A stretch of DNA of 64,000 nucleotides. Origin: UBA11574 sp964591175. GTDB taxonomy: Bacteria > Desulfobacterota > Desulfobacteria > Desulfobacterales > UBA11574. The notes below the pieces were generated by a model, which did no database searches, was not told the origin of the DNA, and was given only the letters and a program-made list of their open reading frames with translations. The stretch spans positions 1 through 64,000 of the forward strand of contig CAZQAF010000001.1 in NCBI GenBank assembly GCA_964591175.1. Direction: 5' to 3'. Shown one piece after another: positions 45,540 to 54,780 of this stretch (position 1 is its first letter; every line of letters begins with the position of its first letter). The translations under genes and the position numbers were made by a program.

Positions 45540-47528
45540 TCAAAAAAGCCCCATTTCCCAGTTCCACAACCCGGGTCTTTTTTTAAGTGTTACATCTTTT
45601 GGAATCGGTTCTAAAAGATGCACAAACAGACGGTAACCTGCCATTTCGAGAGTTTTTCTTTGGGATTTTAAATCGAGCCGCCAGTTGGGGTACACCCAAT
45701 AATCGGATTCGATTTTTGTTGCCCAGGCTGCTTCGCCTTTGGGACTCGTAAAAAGCGTTTCAGTTTCCAATTGGTCGGACAGCGCGCGAGAAACACATAG
45801 GGGCCAGTTGCCGTAAAGAACGATTCCCAGAGGCAAAGGGCTTTGTCTGGGAAGCATTAGATAATCTTTTTGCCCGAGTTCGGGAGTGACGATAACCCCT
45901 TTGAAACCCATAGATTCCAGAATCCTGATGGCCGAAGCATTGGCGATATTGCAAAAAGGACCGGCCCACAGGGAAATTTTTTTTACATCGTTAAACAGTG
46001 CACGCTGCCACGGCGCATTCAGCACGAAGTGTCCGGCGCCGGTATTTTGTACTGAATCGATGAGGGCTTTAAGTTCTTTTTCGTTATCCGGCCAGATCAC
46101 CGGGGGCAGCCACCACCATATCCGGGACCGGAGTTTTTTGGGAAGCTGCGCTGCGGATTGTTTTGAAAGCCAAAGTCCTGTTGTATCGTGAGGTTTGATT
46201 TTACCGGGTTGACGAAAAACGATAAGGTTGGTAATTTTCTCTTTTTTATTTTCAAATCTTTCGGAATGTTTCTCGACGAAAACCGACCGGGTGGATGTCA
46301 ATACCGGTGTTTGGATCAAGTTCTTTTCGAGTTCGGATATCCTGTCCATAAGATCCTTTTCCCGGCGGTCGATCAAAAACACCGGAATATTTTTAGCGCC
46401 GTTTTTTTTCAGAAGGGGCTTTAGAGTAAGTCGCCCGCTTTTTGGAACATACTTGCCCACCCTGACGGTTTTGTGCCATTTTTGGTCCTCATATCCTATG
46501 CGAAGGAGATCGCCCGGCAGCAGCATTTCTTTTGGATTTAAAAACGGTTGTTGAGCGCTTCCTTTTACGGTCCCCACGAAAAGTCCGGATCCGGTTCGAT
46601 CATCAAGATGGATCGGATTTTGAGGTCTTTGAGGCAAGAAATGATAATGGGTTCCAGGCCTTCCCAAAGTATAGGATAGCAGATAAAGCGCCTCTTTTTT
46701 TGCTTTGGGATCGGTTCCGTGGTCTCTTATCATCTGGTAGGCCTTGATCGTATAAAAAACAGTGTGTGGGCCTTTTTTACGGCCTTCGATCTTCCAGGCG
46801 CGGATTTGCGGAATCGTCAGAAGGACTTTGACGAGCACATCCAGACTGAGATCCCGGCAGGAAAAGGATCTTTCATTTTGTTTTTTTTGCCGGTATACTC
46901 GGCGACAGGGCTGGACGCATCGTCCCCGAAGCCCGCTTTTTCCACCGAGATAACTGCTCCAGTAGCATCTTCCGGAAACACCATAGCACAGCGCGCCGTG
47001 TATGAATACTTCCAGATCCAGCCCCCTGGGACAGGCTGTGGCCATGGTTTTGATTTCATCGATATTCAGTTCCCTGGGAAGCACGATCCGGTGAACGCCG
47101 AAGCTTTTTTGAACCTGTTGAAGGGCCGCTGAAAAACTGACATTGGACAAGGTCGAAAGATGAATTTCGCCTTTAAAACCGGCTTGGCCGGCGAGGTCGA
47201 CAAAAGCCAGGTCCTGAATGATAATGCCGTCCGGTTTCACGTGGCTGCCCAGTTGTTGGAGCAGTCTTTGTGCCGTGTGCAGTTCTTCCGGCTTCAACAG
47301 CGCGTTCAACGCCACATGAACTCTGACCCCTTTGTCATGGGCCAGCAGTGTCAGAGGGATAAGCTCCTCTATGGTAAAATTTTCGGCGGCCATGCGTGCC
47401 GAAAATTGGCGTAGCCCGCAGTATATTTCATCGGCACCTGCGGCAAGGGCGGCCAAAAAGGCGGCCTTGTTGCCTGCGGGCGCCAGGATCAAAGGGCGGA
47501 GAGGTATCGGTGTTTCATCGTTTTTCAT
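45540..47528 (-). CDS. U32 family peptidase (RlhA/TrhP-like)
   Basis: A 662-residue protein. The N-terminal TIM-barrel region starts LAPAGNKAAFLAALAAGADEIYCGLRQFSARM, typical of U32 proteins, and the conserved cysteines lie in VFIHGALCYGVSGRCYWSSYLGGKSGLRGRCVQPCR. This cluster is that of U32 enzymes shown to hydroxylate rRNA (RlhA) or tRNA (TrhP) with an iron-sulfur cluster; proteolytic activity is doubtful for many. The C-terminal half (about 320-662) is an extension. It is divergent from cooC. Confidence 0.85.
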   Translation of the reverse strand: MKNDETPIPLRPLILAPAGNKAAFLAALAAGADEIYCGLRQFSARMAAENFTIEELIPLTLLAHDKGVRVHVALNALLKPEELHTAQRLLQQLGSHVKPDGIIIQDLAFVDLAGQAGFKGEIHLSTLSNVSFSAALQQVQKSFGVHRIVLPRELNIDEIKTMATACPRGLDLEVFIHGALCYGVSGRCYWSSYLGGKSGLRGRCVQPCRRVYRQKKQNERSFSCRDLSLDVLVKVLLTIPQIRAWKIEGRKKGPHTVFYTIKAYQMIRDHGTDPKAKKEALYLLSYTLGRPGTHYHFLPQRPQNPIHLDDRTGSGLFVGTVKGSAQQPFLNPKEMLLPGDLLRIGYEDQKWHKTVRVGKYVPKSGRLTLKPLLKKNGAKNIPVFLIDRREKDLMDRISELEKNLIQTPVLTSTRSVFVEKHSERFENKKEKITNLIVFRQPGKIKPHDTTGLWLSKQSAAQLPKKLRSRIWWWLPPVIWPDNEKELKALIDSVQNTGAGHFVLNAPWQRALFNDVKKISLWAGPFCNIANASAIRILESMGFKGVIVTPELGQKDYLMLPRQSPLPLGIVLYGNWPLCVSRALSDQLETETLFTSPKGEAAWATKIESDYWVYPNWRLDLKSQRKTLEMAGYRLFVHLLEPIPKDVTLKKRPGLWNWEMGLF

Positions 47529-47744
47529 TGGGCTGCAGACTTTCAGGTTCAGGATTCAGGGTTTGACAGCAACAATAACCATTTCAAGGGGCATTATCAA
47601 GTGAAAGGGCGAATAAATGCTCTTGCTCCGACGATATCCTGTGTTATATTCAAGATTAAAAGAAACGTAATGGTTTCGTAAGATGAATTCGAAATTTTAC
47701 GGATCCATCAAACTGTAAATTCAAGAAGCCCGAAAGGATACATT

Positions 47745-48500
47745 ATGAAACTTGCAGTGAGCGGCAAAGGGGGCGTTGGGAAAACAACCTTTTCGGCACT
47801 TTTGATACGGACGTTGAATGCTCAGGGAAAACATGTGCTGGCTATTGATGCGGATCCGGACGCCAACCTTGCGGCGGCATTGGGCATACCGGATGCGGAC
47901 AGCATTACGCCCATTTCGGAGATGAAAGAACTCATATTCGAGAGGACCGAAGCGAGGCCGGGCAGCATCGGCGGTTTTTTTAAACTCAACCCCAAAGTGG
48001 ATGACCTTCCCGAAGCGCTGTCGGCAAAGATGGACGGCATCAAACTGATGCGTCTTGGGGGCGTTCAAAAAGGGGGCGGCGGCTGCATCTGCCCGGAGAG
48101 TACCCTGTTGCGGGCGTTGATCACCCATATTGTCCTGGCGCGTGATGAAGTGGTGGTGATGGACATGGAGGCCGGAATCGAACATTTGGGAAGAGCCACC
48201 GCTTCGGCGGTGGATCGCTTGATCGTGGTGGTGGAACCCGGCCGGAGAAGCATGGATACCGCCGGCCATATTCGAAAGCTTGCTTTGGAAATCGGACTTA
48301 AAAACATCGTCCTCGTGGGCAATAAAATCCGCAACCCGAAAGACGAGCTGTTTTTAAGGGAGCATTTGCGCGATTTCGAGTTTCTCGGATTTATTCCTTA
48401 TGACGAAGCCTTGATAGAAGCAGACCTGAACGGCATTTCACCCTTTGATGTAAATTCGGTTGCAAAAGAGAATGTTAATGCGATGATTGTCAGAATTTAA
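47745..48500 (+). CDS. CooC-type ATPase, nickel/CODH maturation-like
   Basis: A 251-residue MinD/SIMIBI-class ATPase. The deviant Walker A motif SGKGGVGKTT is at residues 6-15, and C114-x-C116 (GGCICPE) is the metal-binding motif of CooC proteins, which help insert nickel into carbon monoxide dehydrogenase. The Walker-B-like VVMDMEAGIEHLGRAT is present. No carbon monoxide dehydrogenase gene is in the window, so the target may lie elsewhere in the genome. AAAGGATACATT precedes the ATG. The stop overlaps the next start by one base. Confidence 0.85.
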   Translation: MKLAVSGKGGVGKTTFSALLIRTLNAQGKHVLAIDADPDANLAAALGIPDADSITPISEMKELIFERTEARPGSIGGFFKLNPKVDDLPEALSAKMDGIKLMRLGGVQKGGGGCICPESTLLRALITHIVLARDEVVVMDMEAGIEHLGRATASAVDRLIVVVEPGRRSMDTAGHIRKLALEIGLKNIVLVGNKIRNPKDELFLREHLRDFEFLGFIPYDEALIEADLNGISPFDVNSVAKENVNAMIVRI

Positions 48501-50623
48501 TGAGCGGTTCAACACGACACTTTTATAAGACAAAAAAAAGAAAAGGCGGATACAGCCGGCGGCGCCGGCCTCCCAAAATCAGGCCCGGGGCCGACGCAGG
48601 GCTCAAGCGGATTTTTGCCGGCATCGGCGTCCCTGATGAGACACCTTTCAAACCCGACCCCTATCAGATCCAGGCATTGTCGGCGGTTAAACGCTCGGAC
48701 TGCCTGGTGACGGCACCGACCGGATCCGGCAAAACATGGATTGCCGAGCAAGCTATCGCCAGGATTCTAAAAAAGGGGGGCAAATCGTGGTATGCCTCCC
48801 CCCTAAAAGCGCTGAGCAATACAAAATACAGTGAATTTTCACAAATATTCGGGCCGGAAAACGTCGGCATTTTAACCGGTGACCGAAAAGAAAACCTGGA
48901 TGCGCCCGTTATTGTGGGAACCACCGAAATCCTTCGGAATCAACTATACGACGCCATGTATCAAGGTGTGATGCTCCTTACCGATATTGTTGTTCTGGAC
49001 GAAGCGCATTTTTTGGGAGATGAAGACCGGGGGGTCGTGTGGGAAGAGATCATGATATATCTTCCCCCCAGGATACCCCTTCTTTTGCTCTCGGCCACCA
49101 TCGGGAATGCAAAGGACATTGCCCATTGGCTTTCGACCATTCGCTTGAAGGAGTGCATTGTTGTCGAAGAAACCAAAAGACCCGTGCCGTTGCACGCCCT
49201 TTTTTTTCACCCTTCGGGAACCCTGCTTCCGCTGCTTTCCCGGGGAAGCCCGAAAAAGAGCAGATTATCCAAAAAAGTGGCTTCTTATGTGACCGCAAGC
49301 CGTCCGCTGTTTCTTTCGCCGCCCCATAAGCTGCCGCCTTTCGGGGATATTTTGCGCGTCCTCAATAAATATCGGCTTCTCCCGGCGATATTTTTTCTCA
49401 AATCCAGAGCCGATTGTGACAATGCCCTCGATCTCTGCGATCAGACTTTGGGAAACAATTTGACGAGAAAGGACCGGCGAAGCCGAAGAATCGAAGAACT
49501 TGTGGCGCATAATTCCCACATTGCCGGGCACCGGCAAATGTGGCACCTCGAACAATTGGCTGTGGGCGCCCATCACAGCGGCCAGCTCCCGGCATGGAAG
49601 CTGGTGCTGGAAACCTTGATGACGGAAGGGCTTCTAGATGCGGTTTTCGCCACGTCAACCGTTGCCGCCGGTGTGAATTTTCCGGCCAGAACCATCGTCT
49701 TATTGAACTCCGACCGGTTCAACGGCAGGGAGTTTATGCCGCTTTCTCCGACGGAGTTTCATCAAATGACCGGACGGGCCGGACGAAGGGGAATGGACCA
49801 TATTGGATTTGCGGTGGCGATTCCCGGCAAATTCATGGACATTCGGCTGACGGCAAAACTGATGTCTTCGCCGCCGTCGGATGTGTCCAGCCAGATCAAA
49901 ATAAACTTTTCCATGGTGCTCAATCTCCTTTTGTCCCATTCGCCGGACCAGATCGAAGACCTGCTTCAAAAATCCTTTGCAGCCCATCAGATGTTTCAGG
50001 CAAAAAACAAACAGCGGCGCCAACAATCCGCGGAAAATGATCCCAAACAGCTCTGGCAGGCTTTTGTGCGTCATCTCGATTTTTTAAAGGAAACCGATTA
50101 TGCGGAAAAGAGCGGCCGGCTTACCGTCGACGGCGTTTGGGCCTCTCAACTTCGAGTGGATCATCCGTTGATGATTGCCGAAGGCTTCCGGAGAGGGGTT
50201 TTGCCGAAAAATGATCCGATGCTCCTCGCCGCCATAATGACGATGTTTGTCAATGAACGCGAGTCCGATGAGAAACTCGACGAGGCATTTACACCCAAAG
50301 CGCTGATCGGCAGCTTTTTCAAGGTGAAAAAAGGACTGGCATCATTTTCAGCCCGGATGACCAAAAAAGGTTTTGAAACCCGGCCACTGGTGCTGTCGCC
50401 GGCGGCGATGATCTACGCCTGGGCGTCCGGGTTGCCTTGGGAAAAGGTGCTGAACATCGGAAAAATGGAAGAGGGAGACCTGTGTATGCTGATTCTCAGG
50501 ACGGCGGACAACCTGAGACATGTCAGAACCCTTAAAGATGTCTTCCCCGAGGCCGCCTCGGCTGCGGGTGAGGCAATAGAGCTTATCATGAGATATCCCG
50601 TGGTGATGGATTATGACATTTGA
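48500..50623 (+). CDS. Ski2-like DEAD/DEAH-box helicase
   Basis: A 707-residue helicase. A basic N-terminal leader (KKRKGGYSRRRRPPK) precedes the helicase core. Walker A is APTGSGKT (72-79), motif II is DEAHFLGD, motif III is SATI, and QMTGRAGRRG is motif VI. The C-terminal ratchet-type region follows. The closest general match is the Ski2 family, which unwinds RNA with 3' overhangs and feeds exonucleases. The start overlaps the cooC stop (TAATG), which implies translational coupling. Confidence 0.85.
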   Translation: MSGSTRHFYKTKKRKGGYSRRRRPPKIRPGADAGLKRIFAGIGVPDETPFKPDPYQIQALSAVKRSDCLVTAPTGSGKTWIAEQAIARILKKGGKSWYASPLKALSNTKYSEFSQIFGPENVGILTGDRKENLDAPVIVGTTEILRNQLYDAMYQGVMLLTDIVVLDEAHFLGDEDRGVVWEEIMIYLPPRIPLLLLSATIGNAKDIAHWLSTIRLKECIVVEETKRPVPLHALFFHPSGTLLPLLSRGSPKKSRLSKKVASYVTASRPLFLSPPHKLPPFGDILRVLNKYRLLPAIFFLKSRADCDNALDLCDQTLGNNLTRKDRRSRRIEELVAHNSHIAGHRQMWHLEQLAVGAHHSGQLPAWKLVLETLMTEGLLDAVFATSTVAAGVNFPARTIVLLNSDRFNGREFMPLSPTEFHQMTGRAGRRGMDHIGFAVAIPGKFMDIRLTAKLMSSPPSDVSSQIKINFSMVLNLLLSHSPDQIEDLLQKSFAAHQMFQAKNKQRRQQSAENDPKQLWQAFVRHLDFLKETDYAEKSGRLTVDGVWASQLRVDHPLMIAEGFRRGVLPKNDPMLLAAIMTMFVNERESDEKLDEAFTPKALIGSFFKVKKGLASFSARMTKKGFETRPLVLSPAAMIYAWASGLPWEKVLNIGKMEEGDLCMLILRTADNLRHVRTLKDVFPEAASAAGEAIELIMRYPVVMDYDI

Positions 50624-51089
50624 TGAATTCGACAAAAACAAAAACGCAACGTTTTAATTGACGAATACGGGTTTCGGGTGTTTTTATATTAAAAATCAAC
50701 TGCTTTCATTTCATCCGGTATTAAGAAAAATGCCATATTGACAATACGACGGGCATCGGATACCATATTTTATATGATTGCCGCAACATGGCAGATGCCG
50801 GATATCTGACCGCGTACCCGTTGTGATGCTTCATGCGAAGCCATACAACCGTTATTTTTTTAGTTGTTTCAATCTCAAAAAGCGAATTTGATTCACTTCG
50901 CTCTCATCACTATCATTTCACTTAATTCGATATCGGATGCTTTGAAAAATTGCCGCTACGGCAGCGGGACATTACGGTTTAAATTCCGAAATGGTGGTTG
51001 CAGCGTCTGGTCGGAGAGAACAGGTGGATATTCAGATCCGGGAAAAAGGCAACTGATGCCGATGACTTATGTGTCGATAAGGAGGCAGC
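50624..51089. other. Intergenic region before the DUF3300 gene
   Basis: About 465 bases. The left part is AT-rich; the last 150 bases rise in G and C towards the DUF3300 gene. It includes the AAGGAGGCAGC ribosome binding site at its end. No clear RNA gene, terminator or strong promoter pair is visible. Confidence 0.4.
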
Positions 51090-52439
51090 ATGAAGGCATA
51101 TCATATCTTTCGCGGTGCGATGGGCTTGCTGATCCTCTTTTTCCTGGCCCAACCGTTCAGCTTATCGGCCCGGGCAGCGGAGAAGGGGTACTCGCAGGAG
51201 CAGTTGAGTCAGATGCTGGCACCGATTGCCCTCTATCCCGACGACCTGCTTTCCCAGGTGCTGATGGCATCGACCTACCCGCTGGAGGTCGTGGAGGCCG
51301 ATCGCTGGGTCAGGAAAAATCCGCTGCTGACCGGCGCCAGTCTCGACGAAGCGCTCAAGGACAAGGACTGGGACGCCAGCATCAAAGCCCTTTGCCATGT
51401 TCCCGCGGTGCTGGCCCTGATGAGTGAGCGGCTGGAAGAGACCACCGACCTGGGCAACGCCTTTCTGAAACAGGAATCGGAGGTGATGCGCGTCATCCAG
51501 GATCTGCGCCACAGCGCTTACGAGGAGGGGAATCTCAGCTCCAATGACAAGCAAAAGGTTATTTATAAGTCCAACGGCACTATCGTCATCGAGCCGGCCG
51601 ATCCGCAGATCGTCTACGTGCCCTACTACAGCACCCGCTACGTTTACGGCCCCTGGCTGTATCCGGCTTATCCGCCCTGGTACTGGGGGCCTCCCGGAGT
51701 GATTGTGGGAACCGGCGTCTATTTTTGGCCTGACGTCTACGTCGGTTTCAGTTTCGGCTTCGGATACTGGTGTCACTTTGACTGGCCGAGGCGGACCATC
51801 ATCATTAACGTCCACCGCCGGCCCGGATTCTTCCGGCATGACTATGATTGGGCGTCTCACCGGGGACCGTGGCGCCATGAACCCCGTCACCGTCGGGGTG
51901 TCGTGTATCGCGACCGGATTACCGCCGAGAAGTTCGGGCAGTATCCCAAAAGCGGCCAGGTTTTCTACCGCGGGCGATGGCGTTTTCCCGAGCAGCGGAT
52001 GGAAAACCGGCTGAACCGGGAGCGACGCGGCGGCAGTTCCGTCCGGGGGCGGGCAACGGCCCGTCCTGCCCCGGTTGCCAAACCGGCGGCTCGCAAACGA
52101 ACATCGACAGGGACGCGGCGCGTCACCTCGGTTCCGGAACGGCGCGTCACCTCGACTCCGGAGCGGCGCCAAGAAGAAGCGTGGCGAAGAGAGCGGGTCG
52201 AAAGGCGGGAGCACACCACGGTCTTCGGCGGTATCATGGACGGCCGGGAGGAAGGAAGATCGAGTATCCGCGGCGGCGCCAGCCGTGGCGCCATGTACCG
52301 GCGCGGACGGGAAGAGCGGCGTGGCATCCCATCTACTTCTCAGCAACATCGGAGGCAGGGCGGCGGAGGTCGCGCTACTCCATCCACTTCTCAGCAGCAT
52401 GAAGGACGGGGCGGCGGAGGGCGCGGTGTTCACCGGTAA
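51090..52439 (+). CDS. DUF3300 domain-containing exported protein
   Basis: A 449-residue protein. The signal peptide (about 1-29) ends near LSARAAEKG. The DUF3300 domain follows: QLSQMLAPIALYPDDLLSQVLMASTYPLEV, then the Pro/Tyr/Trp-rich stretch WLYPAYPPWYWGPPGV. The C-terminal third is Arg/Gly-rich and low in complexity, with 8-residue repeats (RRVTSxPE) and a 17-residue tandem repeat ending in QGGGGRAT. Function is unknown. It is followed by DUF2950 after 65 bases, a frequent pairing. Base use is visibly richer in G and C than in neighbouring genes. Confidence 0.88.
   Translation: MKAYHIFRGAMGLLILFFLAQPFSLSARAAEKGYSQEQLSQMLAPIALYPDDLLSQVLMASTYPLEVVEADRWVRKNPLLTGASLDEALKDKDWDASIKALCHVPAVLALMSERLEETTDLGNAFLKQESEVMRVIQDLRHSAYEEGNLSSNDKQKVIYKSNGTIVIEPADPQIVYVPYYSTRYVYGPWLYPAYPPWYWGPPGVIVGTGVYFWPDVYVGFSFGFGYWCHFDWPRRTIIINVHRRPGFFRHDYDWASHRGPWRHEPRHRRGVVYRDRITAEKFGQYPKSGQVFYRGRWRFPEQRMENRLNRERRGGSSVRGRATARPAPVAKPAARKRTSTGTRRVTSVPERRVTSTPERRQEEAWRRERVERREHTTVFGGIMDGREEGRSSIRGGASRGAMYRRGREERRGIPSTSQQHRRQGGGGRATPSTSQQHEGRGGGGRGVHR
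52329..52430 (+). repeat. 51-base in-frame tandem duplication in the DUF3300 gene
   Basis: Two copies of a 51-base unit (17 residues each, PSTSQQHRRQGGGGRAT-like) start at 52329 and 52380, the second slightly diverged and incomplete. The repeats encode a Ser/Gln/Gly-rich tail at the C-terminus. Such in-frame tracts expand and contract by replication slippage. Confidence 0.75.
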
Positions 52440-52504
52440 TCTAAAGTGATTCTGACATGAGCTGAAAAACGAAAGTTCAAAGGGATCAACCGAAGGAGGC
52501 GTTC

Positions 52505-53461
52505 ATGTTCGATATTCGTAACATGTTGCTTTGGATTGGGATACTGACCGTGCTGACGGCTTTACCTGCATTACCGGCACCGGCCCGGGAGACGGCCCGT
52601 GCACCAGCGCAGACCGTTTTCGTTTCTCCGGAGAAAGCGGTGCAGTCCCTGGTGACGGATGTGCGCGAAGACAACGACAGCGGACTCGCCGCCATATTCG
52701 GAACGGGATCGGAAGACCTCATCTCCTCCGGCGACCGGGTTGCCGATCGCAACGACCGCCAGCATTTTCTCAAGGCTTATGCCGAGAAAAATTATTTGGA
52801 ACGGCACGATGACAACCAGGTGGTGCTGCATATCGGCAAGTCGGATTATGCCTTTCCCATCCCCATCGTACGCCGGGAGAAAGGCTGGGCTTTCGACACA
52901 CCGGCCGGCAGGGAGGAGATCCTCAACCGGCGTATCGGCCGTAACGAACTGCGTACCATCGAAGTGCTGCGCGAATATGGTGACGCCCAGCGCGATTATG
53001 CCGATCGTCTGCAACAAAAAGGGAAGACCGCCCATTTCGCGCGGCGGCTGATCAGTACCGAAGGGTCCCATGACGGTCTTTACTGGGCGGCCGGAAAAGG
53101 TGAGAACGAGAGTCCCTTCGGTCCGTTGATCGCCCGGGCCGGCGAAGCCGGCTATTCGGGCAAGCTTATGGGCAAGGGGGCCGAACCCTTCAACGGCTAT
53201 TACTTCAAGATTCTTACCGCCCAGGGGCCGCACGCCGTCGGCGGTGCCTTTAATTATCTGGTCAACGGAAAACTGATTTTAGGTTTCGGATTGCTGGCCT
53301 ATCCGGCGCGGTATGGTTCTACGGGCGTCAAGACCTTTATCGTCAACCAGGAAGGGGTGGTTTATGAAAAGGATCTGGGTGAGAAAACCGGCGAGGCAGC
53401 GGCCATGACCACCTATAACCCCGATGACACGTGGAAGCAATCCAAGGACCCGCCAGAATAA
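52505..53461 (+). CDS. DUF2950 family exported protein
   Basis: A 318-residue protein with a signal peptide ending near PAPARE. The DUF2950 pattern is visible: FVSPEKAVQSLVTDVREDNDSGLAAIFG, DRVADRNDRQHFLKAYAEKN, and GYYFKILTAQGPHAVGGAFNYLVNGKLILGFGLLAYP. The family is predicted to be periplasmic and has no known function. It often lies beside DUF3300, as here. GAAGGAGGCGTTC precedes the ATG. Confidence 0.88.
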   Translation: MFDIRNMLLWIGILTVLTALPALPAPARETARAPAQTVFVSPEKAVQSLVTDVREDNDSGLAAIFGTGSEDLISSGDRVADRNDRQHFLKAYAEKNYLERHDDNQVVLHIGKSDYAFPIPIVRREKGWAFDTPAGREEILNRRIGRNELRTIEVLREYGDAQRDYADRLQQKGKTAHFARRLISTEGSHDGLYWAAGKGENESPFGPLIARAGEAGYSGKLMGKGAEPFNGYYFKILTAQGPHAVGGAFNYLVNGKLILGFGLLAYPARYGSTGVKTFIVNQEGVVYEKDLGEKTGEAAAMTTYNPDDTWKQSKDPPE

Positions 53462-53517
53462 CCGGAATCGACTGCAGTGGCGGTGCCGGCAAAACAAAAA
53501 AAGGTTATATAAAATCC

Positions 53518-54780
53518 ATGACCCAAATACAAAACGACGAAAAATTGATGGCGAAGGGATATCGAAAAGCCATGGATCTGCTGGGAGAATGTAGCCGTCC
53601 CGAGGGTTTTCTGGCCAGCCCGACGGACGATCAGAACTACCGGCGCATTTGGGGGAGAGACAGTGTCATCATCGGCCTGGCCGCCCTTTTGACCGACGAT
53701 AATGAACTCCATGACACCTTCAAACGAAGCCTCGAAACGTTGGCCCGCCACCAGGGACCACACGGTGAGATACCCAGCAACGTAGATCCAAAAAGCGAAC
53801 GGGTGAGCTACGGCGGCATGACCGGGCGGGTGGATGCGGACCTTTGGTTCATCATCGGCTGCGGAGAATACTGGAAAGCGACCGGTGACCTGGATTTTCT
53901 CGGTAAGATGCTGCCGGTCATCGAAAAGGTTCGGTTTCTGCTGGGCGCCTGGCAGTTCAACAACCGGGGCCTGCTTTATGTTCCGGCCACCGGAGACTGG
54001 GCCGACGAGTACCTGCACAACGGCTATGTCCTTTACGATCAGCTTCTCTACCTACAGGCGCTTCGCACCATAGGAGAGGTCCGGACCCAGTGCCACGATA
54101 GCCATGACCATCGGCTCGACGAACAAAAAAGCCGGCTTAAACACCTGATCCGGGACAATTACTGGTTCGCCGATGATGCCGATGTACCGGACGATGTCTA
54201 CCACGACGTCATCTACCAGAAGGGGAAAAAGATTGCCGCCGGCAATAAGAACCGCTACTGGATGTCTTTTTTCTCTCCCCACGGCTATGGGTACCGGTTT
54301 GACGCCCTGGCCAACATTTTTGCCTCTCTTTTCGGCGTGGCGGACGAACGGCGCCGGCGGCTTGTGGACAGGTATATCGAACAGGAACTGGCGGACGAAG
54401 AGCTCAAGCTGGTGCCGGCCTTCCATCCGGTGATCACTCCTGTGGACAAGGATTGGGAAGAGCTTCATATCATTTTTTCCTACCATTTCAAAAACAGGCC
54501 CTATGAATATCACAACGGCGGCCTCTGGCCCATGATCACCGGCTTCTATGTGGCCGACCTGAGCCGGCGGGGTCTGATGGATGCGGCCCGGGAATACCTG
54601 ATCGGGATCCATCGGGCCAACCGCATGGAAATGGAAGGAGAGGCCTGGGGTTTTCCCGAGTATGTCCATGGCAAAGAGTACACTCCGGGCGGCACCCGTC
54701 ATCAGGGCTGGAGCGCGGCTGGCGCTATCGTCGGCCATTATGCCCTAAAAGGAAAGGAGATGTTTCGTATCCATGGATGA
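53518..54780 (+). CDS. GH100-like / amylo-alpha-1,6-glucosidase-like glycoside hydrolase
   Basis: A 420-residue alpha/alpha-barrel glycosidase-like protein. Signature stretches are RIWGRDSVIIGLAALL, RVDADLWFIIGCGEYWKATGDLDFL, TGDWADEYLHNGYVLYDQLLYL and YEYHNGGLWPMITGFYVADL. The pattern is closest to the GH100 neutral/alkaline invertase type, and related genes are often annotated as debranching enzymes; the exact substrate is not certain. It is cytoplasmic (no signal). The start at 53518 is chosen over a GTG at 53431 because the longer form overlaps the upstream gene. It overlaps the HAD gene by eight bases. Confidence 0.62.
   Translation: MTQIQNDEKLMAKGYRKAMDLLGECSRPEGFLASPTDDQNYRRIWGRDSVIIGLAALLTDDNELHDTFKRSLETLARHQGPHGEIPSNVDPKSERVSYGGMTGRVDADLWFIIGCGEYWKATGDLDFLGKMLPVIEKVRFLLGAWQFNNRGLLYVPATGDWADEYLHNGYVLYDQLLYLQALRTIGEVRTQCHDSHDHRLDEQKSRLKHLIRDNYWFADDADVPDDVYHDVIYQKGKKIAAGNKNRYWMSFFSPHGYGYRFDALANIFASLFGVADERRRRLVDRYIEQELADEELKLVPAFHPVITPVDKDWEELHIIFSYHFKNRPYEYHNGGLWPMITGFYVADLSRRGLMDAAREYLIGIHRANRMEMEGEAWGFPEYVHGKEYTPGGTRHQGWSAAGAIVGHYALKGKEMFRIHG

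Noticed and set aside
47745..48500. A carbon monoxide dehydrogenase operon around the CooC-type gene
   Set aside because: No CODH catalytic subunit or other maturation gene was found nearby.
50864..51427. A 187-residue plus-strand frame overlapping the start of the DUF3300 gene
   Set aside because: It runs through the non-coding region and into the DUF3300 gene in another frame, and its composition looks like a shadow of that gene.
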